The notes under the pieces: generated by a model
Told to the model about the DNA's origin: nothing
What the model saw: only the letters and a program-made list of their open reading frames with translations
The model's database searches: none
Assembly (NCBI GenBank): GCA_023953835.1
Contig: JAMLJB010000001.1
Span: 1,922,001-1,986,000 of the forward strand
Direction: 5' to 3'
Length of the DNA stretch: 64,000 nt
Source: Rhizobiaceae bacterium
GTDB lineage: Bacteria > Pseudomonadota > Alphaproteobacteria > Rhizobiales > Rhizobiaceae
Part shown: in pieces, positions 1-9,145 of the stretch
Layout: each line of letters starts with the position of its first letter
How positions within the stretch are numbered: the stretch's first letter is position 1
Program-made: the position numbers and the translations under genes

Positions 1-153
1 TCCCGTCACGGGATCGCTCGCCATGCGCGAGACGAAATACGGACCGAAGATGAAGGTGGTGACGACTGTAAAGAAGGGCTGGGCCGCCCAGTCGAACAGC
101 ATCCAGCCCCAGATGCCGGACCTGGTGGCCCGGCCGTCGGTCGGTGAAGCCAT
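1..153 (-). CDS. MFS transporter, UMF1/Atg22-like family (N-terminal part only)
   Basis: Only the first 51 codons are present; the gene runs off the left edge of the window. The start is ATG at 153, preceded by a strong GGGGGAAG ribosome-binding site. After a short polar head the protein reads GIWGWMLFDWAAQPFFT and then FIFGPYFVSRMA. This is the first transmembrane helix and following loop of the UMF1-type major facilitator family (the FDWA(A/N)Q(P/A)F motif is characteristic). Proteins of this family are inner-membrane permeases of about 430-460 residues with unclear substrates. It lies just upstream of the NAD-glutamate dehydrogenase on the opposite end, reading away from it in gene order but on the same strand, so it could be co-transcribed downstream of that gene (22-bp gap). 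Substrate cannot be stated. Confidence 0.75.
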   Translation of the reverse strand, partial: MASPTDGRATRSGIWGWMLFDWAAQPFFTVVTTFIFGPYFVSRMASDPVTG

Positions 154-174
154 GCTTCCCCCCTCAGTGCCGGA

Positions 175-3100
175 TCAGAGTCCGGTCAGGTCGCCCATCA
201 ACCCCGCCGCGACCGAAAGGCGGGACACCGTCAACTCGCTGCCTTCGGTCAGCGCCTGCAGGCGTTCGCGCAGGCGCGTGATCCTCTCGCCGCCCGCTTC
301 GAGCCATGCGGCCACCGGCTCCGGCCTGTCTGCATAGCGCGTCAGCGCGGCGACAGCCATCCCCCGGCGCGCAGCGCTGGTCATGTCGATCGCGCGGGTC
401 AGCGCCAGCCCCTCATAATAGTCGGCGGGCGCCAGCGCGCGCGCGGCATCCTCGATCCGCCCGACGCGGAATGCCTCCGTCAGCGTGAAATAGGCCTTCG
501 CGGCCGCGTTGACGTCAGACTTCGCCTCCTTCGCGACAAGCGCGATGTCGGGAATGAGTTCGCCGACTTCAGTCAGCGAGATGCGCTCGGCCAGTTTCTC
601 CGGAACGCCCGCGGCGATCCAGCTTTCGCGGCGCGCGGCGAGCCTGTCGCGGGAGAAATCCGGCAGCAGGGCGAAGAGCTTTGGCTCCAGCATGCGGCGC
701 GCTTCCTGAAGCGCTGCGATCTGCGCGCCGATCGGCGAAAACTCGTCGCCGTTCTTGAGGTCCCAGGCGCTGGCCGTATGGATCAGCCGCCCCACGGTGG
801 CGTAGAGGTCGAGCTGCAACTGCCCGTCGATGCGGTTGTCGAGCGCGTCGATCTCCTTGAACAGCGCTGGCAGGTGGAACCCGTCGCGCACCACCGCGAA
901 GGCGCGGACGACCTCGCGCGCGCTGCGGCCCGAGGCTTCCTGCAATTTGGTGATGAACGAGGGGCCGCCGCGATTGATGACATCGTTTGCCAGCACGCGG
1001 GCGATGATCTCGCGCCGCAGCCGGTGCCCGTGAATGTCCTGATTGTATTTCTTTTCCATGCGATCCGGGAAATAGGCCATCAGGTCCCGGTCGAAATGGC
1101 CGTCATCCGGCACGTCGCTGGCAACGATCTCGGAAAACAGCACGATCTTCGCATAGGCGAGCAGCACGCCCAGTTCGGCGCGCGTCAGCGGTTCGTTGCG
1201 CGCCTCGCGTTCGGCCAGCGCAGTGGGCGAGGGCAGGTTCTCGACCGCGCGATCCAGCAGGCCGCGCCCCTCTAGAATGCTCATGAACCGCGCCTGATGG
1301 CCGAGGTCCAGCAGCCCGCGCTTGCGGGCGAGCGAAAGCGCAAGGGTCTGCTCGTAATTGTTGGCGAGCACCAGCCCGGCCACTTCCTCCGTCATTTCGG
1401 CGAGCAGGCGGTTTCGGGCCGGGCGCGTCAGCACATTGCGGCGCATCGCGCCCGCCAGCGCGATCTTGATGTTGACCTCCACGTCGGAGGAGTTCACGCC
1501 GCCCGAATTGTCGATGGCGTCGGAATTGCACGCCCCGCCCAGCAGGCCGTATTCGATGCGTGCGCGTTGCGTGACGCCGAGGTTCGCGCCTTCGCCGATG
1601 ACCTTGACGCGCAGTTCGGCCGCCGTCACGCGGATGGCGTCGTTGGCGCGGTCCCCGACCTCCTGATTGGTTTCACCGGACGCGCGCACATAGGTGCCGA
1701 TGCCGCCGAACCAAAGCAGATCCACATCGGCCTTGAGGATCGCGTTGAGGATTTCGGCGGGCGCGGCGACCATCTTGCCGAGCCCGATGGCGGCTGCGGC
1801 CTGTGCCGTGAGCGTCACCGATTTCTGGGCGCGCGAGATGACCATGCCGCCTTCCGAGAGCGCCGACCTGTCATAGTCCTGCCAGCTCGAACGCGGCAGC
1901 GCGAACATGCGCTTGCGCTCGGCGAAGGAAATCGCCGGGTTCGGATCGGGGTCGATGAAGATGTCGCGATGGTCGAAGGCCGCGATCAGCCTCGTCTGTT
2001 CGGACAACAGCATGCCGTTGCCGAACACGTCGCCCGACATGTCGCCGACGCCCACCACGGTGAAGGGGGAGGTCTGGATGTCCCGGTTCATCTCCCGGAA
2101 ATGCCGCTTCACCGCTTCCCATGCGCCGCGCGCGGTAATGCCCATTTTCTTGTGGTCGTAGCCTGCCGAGCCGCCGGAGGCGAATGCGTCGTCCAGCCAG
2201 AAATGATGCGCGGCGCTGATGGCGTTGGCCGTGTCGGAGAAAGTCGCGGTGCCCTTGTCGGCCGCGACGACGAAATAGGGGTCGTCCGCATCGCGGCGCA
2301 CGACATCCTTCGGCGGCACGATCTTGTTGCCGTCGAGATTGTCCGTGATGGACAGCAGGCTGGAGACAAAATTGATATAGGCGGAGGTGCCCGCCGCGAA
2401 GACCGCATCGCGCGAGCCGCCTGCCGGAAGCTGCTTGGGGAAGAAGCCGCCCTTCGCGCCGACCGGCACGATGACCGCATTCTTCACCTGCTGCGCCTTC
2501 ACGAGGCCGAGCACTTCGGTCCGGTAGTCCTGCGCGCGGTCGGACCAGCGCAGGCCGCCGCGCGCGACGGGACCGAAACGCAGGTGCACGCCTTCGACCT
2601 CCGGGCCGTAGACAAAGATTTCGCGCCAGGGCCTCGGCTCGGGCAGCCCGTCAATGGCGCGCGGATCGAGCTTGATGGCGAGCGAACGCGGCTGACCCGG
2701 TTCGACCGGCGCAAAATGATTGGTGCGCAGCGATGCCTCGATGAGGTTCACATAGCGGCGGATGATGGTGTCGTCGTCGATGTTCGGAACATCGTCCAGC
2801 GCGTCCTTGATCTTGGCCTTGAGGTGGCGCGCGGTGACCTCGCCGTTCTTTTGCGACGGATCGAGATGCGCCACGAAGAGCGCGTGCAGCCCGCGCGAAA
2901 TGTCCGGGTAGCGGTTCAGCGCGGCGGCGATGAAATCCTGGCTCTGCGGGATGCCCGCCTGCTGGAGGTAGCGCCCATAGGCGCGCAGGATGCCGAGTTC
3001 CGCCGGGTTCAGGCCCGCCGTCTGCGCCAGCGTGTTGTAGCCGTCATTGTCGGCCTCGCCGTGCCAGACCGAAAGGAACGTCTTTTCGAACAGCACGCCT

Positions 3101-4986
3101 TCGTCGGTCAGGTCGAGCGGCTTGCCGTAGGCGGTTTCGATCTGCATGTCGTGCACAAAGACCGGCGCCGCATTTTCATCAGCGACTTCGAAGGTGCGCT
3201 CGCTGATGACCCTGAACCCCATGTTTTCAAGCAGCGGGACGCGCCGGGACAGCGCCACGGGCGTGCCGAAATGATAGATCCTGAGCGACGCCTCTTCCGG
3301 CTTCTGGCCGGGCGCGCGGTAGAAATCGGTGGCGATGGCGTTCATCGCGTCGAGCGCGGCGATGCGGCGTGCATCGACAAGGGCCTCCGCCGGCGTGAAG
3401 CTGTTGCGGTAGCTCTCGGGGAAGCGGTTCGCCATGCCGACGAGGACCGCGTCCTCCTCCGAGCCGGTCGATGCTTCGCGCACGGAATCTTCCCATGTGC
3501 GCACGATGTCGCGGATGCCGGCCTCGATGGTCGCGGGGTCGATCTTCGGCGTCTTGCCGCCCGAACGCCCTATGATGAAATGGACGCGGGCAAGACCGCC
3601 CTCGGGGAAGGCCGGATAGTAGGCGGACAGCCGCCCGTCATAGATCGTCTTGAGGTAGGCGCCAATCTTCTCGCGCACATGCGAATCGTAGTGGTCGCGC
3701 GGCACGAACACGATGATCGAGACGAAGCGGTCGAACTGGTCCACCCGCACCAGCGCACGCACGCGGGGACGGTCGAGCAGGCCGAGGATCGCATCGGCAT
3801 GCTTGCGCAGGATCGGGACGGGGATCTGGAACAGTTCGTCGCGAGGATAGGACTCCAGCACGTTGATCAGCGTCTTGCCGGAATGATCGGAGCGGTCGAA
3901 GCCCGATTTGGCGAGCACTGTCTCGGCCTTGGAGCGCAGATAGGGGATCTTCATCACCGAGCGCGTGTAGGCCGTCGAGGTGAACAGGCCGACGATGCGC
4001 AACTCGCCCGCCAGCGCGCCCTTGGCATTGAAAATCTTGACGCCGATATAGTCGAGATAGGCCCGGCGATGCACCGCCGACTTGGCGTTGGCCTTGGTCA
4101 CGAGCAGCGGATCGGGGCCGTAGAGGAAGGCGCGCACCTCCTCGCTGGTCGTCGGACTGCTGTGCGTGTCGCGGCGCAGCACCACCACGTCGGGGTCCGA
4201 AAGGATGCCGAGGCCGGGTTCCTTGACGCGCGAAAGCGTACCGCTCTTTTCGGTTCCGGAATATTTGAACTCGCGCATGCCGAGGAATGTGAAATTCTCG
4301 TCGCGCAGCCATTCGAGGAAGGCAATCGCCTCGTCCACCGCATGCTTGTCGAGCGGCACCGGCGTGTAGCGGAACTGGGAGATCGCCTGGTCGAGCCGCG
4401 CCAGCATCGGCTTCCAGTCGCGCACCACGGCCCGGATCTGCCTGACCAGCCTGTCCAGTCTCTTGTCGAGTGCCTCGACCTGTTCGGCGCTCAGGCGGCT
4501 GACGTGAATGTGGATGACGCTGACCTTGTCGGCCCCATGGTCTGTCTTGAGTGCGGCTTCCGCCGCCAGCTTCTGGACGCCGTTCTTGCCGTGCTCGACC
4601 GTGAGCACCGGGTGGGTGACGAAATGCGGCTGGCCGGCGGCGTCGGTCACCTCGCCGAGAATGGAGTCGAACAGGAATGGCATGTTGTCGTTGACAACCG
4701 TCACCACCGTCAGCGGCTTGCCGTTGAGCGCGATGGCCGGATCGGTGTCGACTGAAACGATGCTGTCGCCCCTGCGATGGCGCAGAAGCGCCTGCTCGGC
4801 GAGTTCGGCCGCCCTGGCAAGCGCATTTTCATCATAAGGAGCAACGTCTTCCGGCGCAGCGCGGTCGAGAAGGTGCTTCGCGAATCCGGCGAGTCGACGT
4901 CGGGATGTTTCGCCCCCTGTTTTGCCCGGAGTGGGCTTGTTGCCGGTGCTTGCCTTGACCGATGTCGCTTTGTGCTTGGCGTCCAT
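175..4986 (-). CDS. gdhZ: NAD-specific glutamate dehydrogenase, large 180-kDa type
   Basis: This catalyses oxidative deamination of glutamate to 2-oxoglutarate and ammonia with NAD in the cytoplasm. The 1603-residue length matches the large L-GDH family (about 1600 residues in Caulobacter, Brucella and Pseudomonas). An N-terminal regulatory half with ACT-like regions precedes the catalytic core. The core starts near residue 800 with the ARGGLRWSDR segment, then VGAKGGFFPK near 845 containing the catalytic lysine region, and GVGDMSGDVFGNG near 980 in the nucleotide-binding part. A long helical C-terminal domain follows. The ATG at 4986 is followed by a Lys/Thr-rich head. The symbol follows Caulobacter/Brucella usage (gdhZ), where the enzyme is also linked to cell-division control; Pseudomonas calls it gdhB. 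The family assignment is very secure. Large open frames on the opposite strand across this gene are compositional shadows. Confidence 0.96.
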   Translation of the reverse strand: MDAKHKATSVKASTGNKPTPGKTGGETSRRRLAGFAKHLLDRAAPEDVAPYDENALARAAELAEQALLRHRRGDSIVSVDTDPAIALNGKPLTVVTVVNDNMPFLFDSILGEVTDAAGQPHFVTHPVLTVEHGKNGVQKLAAEAALKTDHGADKVSVIHIHVSRLSAEQVEALDKRLDRLVRQIRAVVRDWKPMLARLDQAISQFRYTPVPLDKHAVDEAIAFLEWLRDENFTFLGMREFKYSGTEKSGTLSRVKEPGLGILSDPDVVVLRRDTHSSPTTSEEVRAFLYGPDPLLVTKANAKSAVHRRAYLDYIGVKIFNAKGALAGELRIVGLFTSTAYTRSVMKIPYLRSKAETVLAKSGFDRSDHSGKTLINVLESYPRDELFQIPVPILRKHADAILGLLDRPRVRALVRVDQFDRFVSIIVFVPRDHYDSHVREKIGAYLKTIYDGRLSAYYPAFPEGGLARVHFIIGRSGGKTPKIDPATIEAGIRDIVRTWEDSVREASTGSEEDAVLVGMANRFPESYRNSFTPAEALVDARRIAALDAMNAIATDFYRAPGQKPEEASLRIYHFGTPVALSRRVPLLENMGFRVISERTFEVADENAAPVFVHDMQIETAYGKPLDLTDEGVLFEKTFLSVWHGEADNDGYNTLAQTAGLNPAELGILRAYGRYLQQAGIPQSQDFIAAALNRYPDISRGLHALFVAHLDPSQKNGEVTARHLKAKIKDALDDVPNIDDDTIIRRYVNLIEASLRTNHFAPVEPGQPRSLAIKLDPRAIDGLPEPRPWREIFVYGPEVEGVHLRFGPVARGGLRWSDRAQDYRTEVLGLVKAQQVKNAVIVPVGAKGGFFPKQLPAGGSRDAVFAAGTSAYINFVSSLLSITDNLDGNKIVPPKDVVRRDADDPYFVVAADKGTATFSDTANAISAAHHFWLDDAFASGGSAGYDHKKMGITARGAWEAVKRHFREMNRDIQTSPFTVVGVGDMSGDVFGNGMLLSEQTRLIAAFDHRDIFIDPDPNPAISFAERKRMFALPRSSWQDYDRSALSEGGMVISRAQKSVTLTAQAAAAIGLGKMVAAPAEILNAILKADVDLLWFGGIGTYVRASGETNQEVGDRANDAIRVTAAELRVKVIGEGANLGVTQRARIEYGLLGGACNSDAIDNSGGVNSSDVEVNIKIALAGAMRRNVLTRPARNRLLAEMTEEVAGLVLANNYEQTLALSLARKRGLLDLGHQARFMSILEGRGLLDRAVENLPSPTALAEREARNEPLTRAELGVLLAYAKIVLFSEIVASDVPDDGHFDRDLMAYFPDRMEKKYNQDIHGHRLRREIIARVLANDVINRGGPSFITKLQEASGRSAREVVRAFAVVRDGFHLPALFKEIDALDNRIDGQLQLDLYATVGRLIHTASAWDLKNGDEFSPIGAQIAALQEARRMLEPKLFALLPDFSRDRLAARRESWIAAGVPEKLAERISLTEVGELIPDIALVAKEAKSDVNAAAKAYFTLTEAFRVGRIEDAARALAPADYYEGLALTRAIDMTSAARRGMAVAALTRYADRPEPVAAWLEAGGERITRLRERLQALTEGSELTVSRLSVAAGLMGDLTGL

Positions 4987-5147
4987 CGCTTCCCTCCCGT
5001 CCGTACAGTTGGCCTTGAACAGACCGATCGATAGCAGGCCCAGACCACATTTTTTTGTCTATGCTAGACCAATGCGGCCATATTTGGCGACCGCTCAATG
5101 GGGTATGCTCAAAAAAAGTGCAACAACTATATTAGAGGAACGCTCAT

Positions 5148-5711
5148 ATGACGCTTCGCCCGACTGCACTGGCGCTTGAGCCCGGCGAACTGAGTGACGC
5201 CACCAGGGCGTATTTCGACAAATGCGTCGAGAAGCTCGGGCTGATCCCGAATGTGCTGCTGGCCTACGCCTTTGATGAAAAGAAGCTCAGGGCGTTCACC
5301 GACATGTACAATGAGCTGATGCTGGGCGAATCCGGCCTTTCCAAGCTGGAGCGCGAGATGATCGCGGTTGCCGTATCCTCGGTCAACCACTGCTATTATT
5401 GCCTGACCGCGCACGGCGCGGCGGTGCGGCAGCTTTCCGGCGATCCGGCGCTTGGCGAAATGATGGTGATGAACTATCGCGCCGCCGACCTTTCGCCGCG
5501 CCAAAGGGCGATGCTCGATTTTTCGGTGAAGCTGACCGAACGGCCGGCAGAGATGGAGGAGGCCGACAGGGCGCGTCTGCGCGAGGTTGGCTTCAGCGAT
5601 CGCGACATCTGGGATATCGCGGCGACGGCTGCATTCTTCAACATGTCGAATCGCGTCGCCGCCGCCGTCGATATGCGCCCCAATCCGGAGTATCACGCGA
5701 TGGCGCGATAG
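5148..5711 (+). CDS. AhpD/carboxymuconolactone-decarboxylase-like peroxidase-related protein
   Basis: A 187-residue protein of the AhpD-like alkylhydroperoxidase superfamily (peroxidase-related subgroup). The core signature is visible as LEREMIAVAVSS followed by VNHCYYCLTAHG near residues 65-90. The CxxC pair with a downstream histidine is the redox or peroxidatic centre in this family, and the preceding glutamate is the expected proton-relay residue. Start ATG at 5148 has AGAGGAA upstream at good spacing. Family members reduce peroxides or act as thiol-dependent reductases, but the physiological substrate is usually unknown. The next gene on the same strand starts 45 bp downstream, so the two may form a short operon. 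Family call is confident; function is only general. Confidence 0.85.
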   Translation: MTLRPTALALEPGELSDATRAYFDKCVEKLGLIPNVLLAYAFDEKKLRAFTDMYNELMLGESGLSKLEREMIAVAVSSVNHCYYCLTAHGAAVRQLSGDPALGEMMVMNYRAADLSPRQRAMLDFSVKLTERPAEMEEADRARLREVGFSDRDIWDIAATAAFFNMSNRVAAAVDMRPNPEYHAMAR

Positions 5712-5756
5712 GCCGGTCAAAGTGGCGGGTGCGCGCATGAAACCGTGGGAGCGCAA

Positions 5757-7037
5757 ATGAACGACACCGCAACTGGCCCGGACTGGACAGGCACCGCAGG
5801 ACCGAGGCTTGTCGACCGTCCGGCGCATCGTCGCTGGCTGCTGTCGCGCGCCTTCGAACTTTTTGACTTCTTCCAGCCGGCTGCCTTCAATCCTGCGGGC
5901 GGGTTCTTCACGCTGGACGAGCTTGGCCGGCCGAATGCCGCGCGGCCTGCCCATGCGGGCGTCGAGCGGCAACTGCACGACACCACGAGGATGGTGCATT
6001 GCTTCGCTGTCGCAAGCCTGCTCGGCCTGCCGGGCGCGGATCGCGTCATCGACCACGGCATGGACTTTCTGTGGCGCCGGCACCGCGATTCCTCTCATGG
6101 CGGCTATTTCTGGGCGGTCGACGACGAGACGCCGACCAACCCCACGAAGCAGGCATATGGGCATGCCTTCGTCCTGCTTGCGGCTTCATCGGCAAAGGTT
6201 GTCGGGCATCCGCTTGCGGACAGGCTTATCGGCGATGTCACGGAGGTGCTGCGCACGCGATTCTGGGAGGAGACGGCGGGCGCAACCTCGGAGGAATATG
6301 CTGCCGACTGGTCGCCGATCAGCGACTATCGCGGGCAGAATTCCAATATGCACCTGACCGAGGCGCTGATGGCGGCCCATGAGGCAACGGGCGATACGGA
6401 CTATCTGGCGATGGCGGGCCGCATCGCCGACCTTATCGTCAATCGCCACGCGCGGGAGCAGGGCTGGCGGGTGGCCGAACATTTCGACAGGGCCTGGAAT
6501 GTCGATATTGCCTATGCCGGCGATCCGATGTTCCGCCCGCGCGGCACGACGCCGGGGCATGCGCTGGAATGGAGTCGCCTTCTCGTCCAGCTCTGGCAGC
6601 TTGGCGGGCGGCAGGTGGAATGGCTGCCGGAGGCGGCCGCATCGCTCTTCAAGCACACCACGGAAATCGGCTGGGACCATTCGTCGGGGGGCTTTTTCTA
6701 TACGCTCGACTGGAGCGACCGGCCCGACCAGAAAGATCACTTCTGGTGGCCCTGCGCGGAAGGCATCGCTGCCGCCGCCGTATTGGGGACTGCGCTGCCG
6801 GAACCGTTTTTCGAAACCTGGTATCGCCGCATCTGGGGCGTCGTCGCCAATCATTTCATCGACCGGCGCAATGGAAGCTGGCTTCCTGAACTCGACGCCG
6901 GAATGCGCCCGGTCAGCCGGGTCTTTACCGGACGACCGGACATCTACCACGCGGTGCAGGCATGTCTGATTCCGCTGCTACCTGCTGATGGCAGCATCAC
7001 GCGCGGCCTCATGAAGGGCGATCTTCAACTCGGTTGA
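5757..7037 (+). CDS. AGE-family sugar epimerase/isomerase
   Basis: The 426-residue product resembles N-acylglucosamine 2-epimerase-type (alpha/alpha)6-barrel enzymes, a family that includes N-acylglucosamine 2-epimerases, cellobiose 2-epimerases and mannose/aldose-ketose isomerases. Visible family features are the aromatic-rich segments LWRRHRDSSHGGYFWAV, the HLTEALMAAHEATGD helix, and GWDHSSGGFFYTLDW followed by KDHFWWPCAEGI, which line the barrel and include the conserved histidines. I chose ATG 5757 over the in-frame GTG at 5745 because GGGAG lies at the correct distance only for the ATG. No signal peptide is seen, so it is cytoplasmic. The 3' end overlaps the convergent epimerase gene by 29 bp. 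Which hexose is used cannot be told from sequence. Confidence 0.82.
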   Translation: MNDTATGPDWTGTAGPRLVDRPAHRRWLLSRAFELFDFFQPAAFNPAGGFFTLDELGRPNAARPAHAGVERQLHDTTRMVHCFAVASLLGLPGADRVIDHGMDFLWRRHRDSSHGGYFWAVDDETPTNPTKQAYGHAFVLLAASSAKVVGHPLADRLIGDVTEVLRTRFWEETAGATSEEYAADWSPISDYRGQNSNMHLTEALMAAHEATGDTDYLAMAGRIADLIVNRHAREQGWRVAEHFDRAWNVDIAYAGDPMFRPRGTTPGHALEWSRLLVQLWQLGGRQVEWLPEAAASLFKHTTEIGWDHSSGGFFYTLDWSDRPDQKDHFWWPCAEGIAAAAVLGTALPEPFFETWYRRIWGVVANHFIDRRNGSWLPELDAGMRPVSRVFTGRPDIYHAVQACLIPLLPADGSITRGLMKGDLQLG

Positions 7038-7887
7038 GGCTTGCGGCCATTGCCGCAAGGTTCTCTTCGGGCGGGTGGCGCGGGTTCCACCCCGCAATAT
7101 TCAGGGCGGTGCCGTCCACGAGCAGATCGCCGAAAAGCTGTTCGGCCATGTGCGACCGTCCCGTTGCCTGCATAATCGCCCGCATCAGCCAGACAGGCGC
7201 GGGGAACAGGTGTTCCGGGCGACCGAGGCTCTTTCGAATCGTTCCCACGATCTCGCGAAGCGAAAGCGGGCGCGCATCGGTGACGTGGAAGATGCGGCCT
7301 TCAATGCCCGGAGCCGTGGCCGCGAACGTGACGGCCTCGATCAGGTTGGACAGGCCGACCATGCTGCGTCGGTTGTTGACCGAAGCGAAGGGCAGCGGCC
7401 ACGGTGACAGCGCTAGCCGCGTGAGGCTCCGGATATTCGCCCTGGGGCCTTTTCCATAGACGAGAGGCGGGCGCAGGACGACCGGCCCTATCTCAGGCAA
7501 GTCGAGCACCGCGCGCTCGGCGCGCGCCTTGGACTCGCCATAGGGGCTGAGCGGATTGACGGGCATGTCGGGCGTGAGCACGCCCTTGTTGGCGGCAACG
7601 ACATTGATCGTCGAGACAAGCACGAACCTGCGGATGCCCGCGTCCTGTGCGCGCTGCGCGAGGTCGCGCGTGAAAGTGTGGTTGGCGCTTTCAAATTCCT
7701 CCGGCGTCGGGGTCGAGCGCCCGGTCCGGTGCGCCAGCCCTCCGAGGTGAATCACCGCGTCCGCGCCATCGAGCGCCGGAAGCGGCTCTCCGTGCCGGAT
7801 CGTCAGGACCGAATGGCCCTGCGACATCAGAAGCGGAACAAGCGCCGTTCCGACGAAGCCGCTGGTGCCGGTGACAGCGACCTTCAT
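7009..7887 (-). CDS. NAD-dependent epimerase/dehydratase (extended SDR, UDP-sugar epimerase-like)
   Basis: A 292-residue extended short-chain dehydrogenase. The N-terminus has the nucleotide-binding glycine motif TGTSGFVG (residues 6-13), and the active-site YxxxK is SPYGESK (Y116, K120). These are the features of nucleotide-sugar 4-epimerases and dehydratases. The start ATG at 7887 overlaps the stop of the upstream sugar transferase by four bases (ATGA), so the two are translationally coupled. This pairing of an initiating sugar transferase with an SDR epimerase is common in exopolysaccharide and O-antigen loci, where the epimerase supplies the activated first sugar. Exact substrate is not determinable. 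It ends convergently with the AGE-family gene. Confidence 0.85.
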   Translation of the reverse strand: MKVAVTGTSGFVGTALVPLLMSQGHSVLTIRHGEPLPALDGADAVIHLGGLAHRTGRSTPTPEEFESANHTFTRDLAQRAQDAGIRRFVLVSTINVVAANKGVLTPDMPVNPLSPYGESKARAERAVLDLPEIGPVVLRPPLVYGKGPRANIRSLTRLALSPWPLPFASVNNRRSMVGLSNLIEAVTFAATAPGIEGRIFHVTDARPLSLREIVGTIRKSLGRPEHLFPAPVWLMRAIMQATGRSHMAEQLFGDLLVDGTALNIAGWNPRHPPEENLAAMAASLNRVEDRPS

Positions 7888-8447
7888 GCGCCGCTCGTGG
7901 TCCTGTCGCCTTGCCCTGCGCCGAGGATCGTCGCGGCGATGATCCTGAGGTCCGCGCTGAGCGAGCGCCGGTAGGTCGCATCCAGCTTCGCAAGCCGCTC
8001 GGGATCGGACATATCCACGCCCGCGATCTGGGATACGCCGGTGATGCCGGGGCGCATGGCCAGCACGCCCGCCTTCCTGCGCGCCTCGATCAACTCAAGC
8101 TGGGTCGGCAGGCAGGGGCGGGGTCCAACGATGTTCATGTCGCCCGCCAGAACGTTCCAGAGCTGGGGCAGTTCATCGAGCTTGGTGCGACGCAGGAAAT
8201 GACCGACGCGCGTGACCGCCGACCGGCCCACCTCATGCGTTGGCCGGTCGCCCGTATCGGCATGCATGGTGCGCAGCTTCACACATGTGAACGGTTTGCC
8301 GTTTTCGCCGATGCGCACCTGTCGCAACAAGGCGGGACCGGGCGAATCAAGCCGAATCAGCAAAGCGCAGGCCAGAAGCACGGGCGATGCGAGCAGCAGG
8401 CCGATGGCCGCCGCGCCCGTGTCGAAAAGCCTTCCGTTCAAGTCCAT
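7884..8447 (-). CDS. undecaprenyl-phosphate sugar transferase (initiating glycosyltransferase)
   Basis: This 187-residue protein is a short (WcaJ/PssY-like C-terminal domain only) phosphoglycosyl transferase, which moves a sugar-1-phosphate onto undecaprenyl phosphate at the inner membrane to start polysaccharide synthesis. A single N-terminal hydrophobic segment (GAAAIGLLLASPVLLACALLI) is followed by the family blocks VKLRTMHAD, then LRRTKLDELPQLWNVLAGDM and VGPRPCLP. The acidic DE pair in TKLDELPQ is the catalytic motif in this family. I use the ATG at 8447; the longer in-frame version would need a TTG start at 8489. It is coupled to the downstream epimerase. Confidence 0.9.
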   Translation of the reverse strand: MDLNGRLFDTGAAAIGLLLASPVLLACALLIRLDSPGPALLRQVRIGENGKPFTCVKLRTMHADTGDRPTHEVGRSAVTRVGHFLRRTKLDELPQLWNVLAGDMNIVGPRPCLPTQLELIEARRKAGVLAMRPGITGVSQIAGVDMSDPERLAKLDATYRRSLSADLRIIAATILGAGQGDRTTSGA

Positions 8448-8539
8448 TGAGCCGCCGCAGAATCTGCAAACATTTGCGGGACCTACCAAGCCGGCCGCCC
8501 GTTCGGCAAGGGCTCAATCGGCGGCGTGAGGCGCGGGCT

Positions 8540-8797
8540 CTATCGACGCAGCCGCACGTCGAGCGCAAGATCCGGATCGATCGAAGCTATCCGTGTCAGT
8601 CCATGGGGCTTGATGCTGCCGGTGATCATTGGCGCGTCGATCCTGCCCCAACCTGCGCAAACCCTTGTCCTGATTGGAGTTTGCCCGGTTCCGACACAAC
8701 TTGACCCCGCGCCCCAATGCCCGCTGGTCTCGACTGTCGCGACTGCCGCGAGCAAAGCAAACACGGCGCTCGCCGCCACTTTCGAATCTGATTTCAT
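8540..8797 (-). CDS. small hypothetical exported protein
   Basis: An 85-codon reading frame with ATG at 8797 preceded by GGTGGG. It begins with a plausible Sec signal (KSDSKVAASAVFALLAAVATV), followed by a short mature part with two cysteines and no recognised domain. It lies 92 bp upstream of the sugar transferase on the same strand and may be its first cistron. No family was recognised. Support comes from the signal peptide, start context and position; an overlapping frame on the other strand lacks these. Treat as a possible gene. Confidence 0.42.
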   Translation of the reverse strand: MKSDSKVAASAVFALLAAVATVETSGHWGAGSSCVGTGQTPIRTRVCAGWGRIDAPMITGSIKPHGLTRIASIDPDLALDVRLRR

Positions 8798-9145
8798 GGC
8801 CCACCCAATCGCCCCATCGATTGTGACGGCAAATAGAGCACAGGCTTATTGAAGTGGGACTTACAGCATAGCTAAAATTTGATCTGTTAAGGCAGATTTT
8901 GTAAAGTCGACTCAGTTGCCGCAAACGCTCTTCACATTCACGTGCGCCCACTTGCACAAAGGATGTCGTCACGCGAAAGCAGGATAGCGGCAGGTTCATT
9001 CAGCGTAAAAAAACCAATCGCGGGGTTCGGTCTACCGCGAATTTCAGGAAAAGCATGCGTCGGCGGAAGGGCACATCCGTGCCGTTCCGGCGCGGGTGCG
9101 GTTCATTGGGCACATGTTGGACGAACTGGAAATGGGGCGGGGCTT
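8798..9145. other. intergenic region upstream of the polysaccharide genes
   Basis: About 350 bp without a convincing gene. It separates the leftward sugar-transferase group from the rightward large anchored protein and must hold both promoters. An AT-rich core lies around 8860-8905, well below the GC content of the flanks, but no clear -35/-10 pair or palindrome could be assigned by eye. Confidence 0.5.

Noticed and set aside
1297..4755. 1152-codon open frame on the plus strand opposite the NAD-glutamate dehydrogenase gene
   Set aside because: It lies wholly antisense to a clearly conserved gene, starts without a ribosome site and has the skewed His/Arg/Asp composition of a GC-rich shadow frame.
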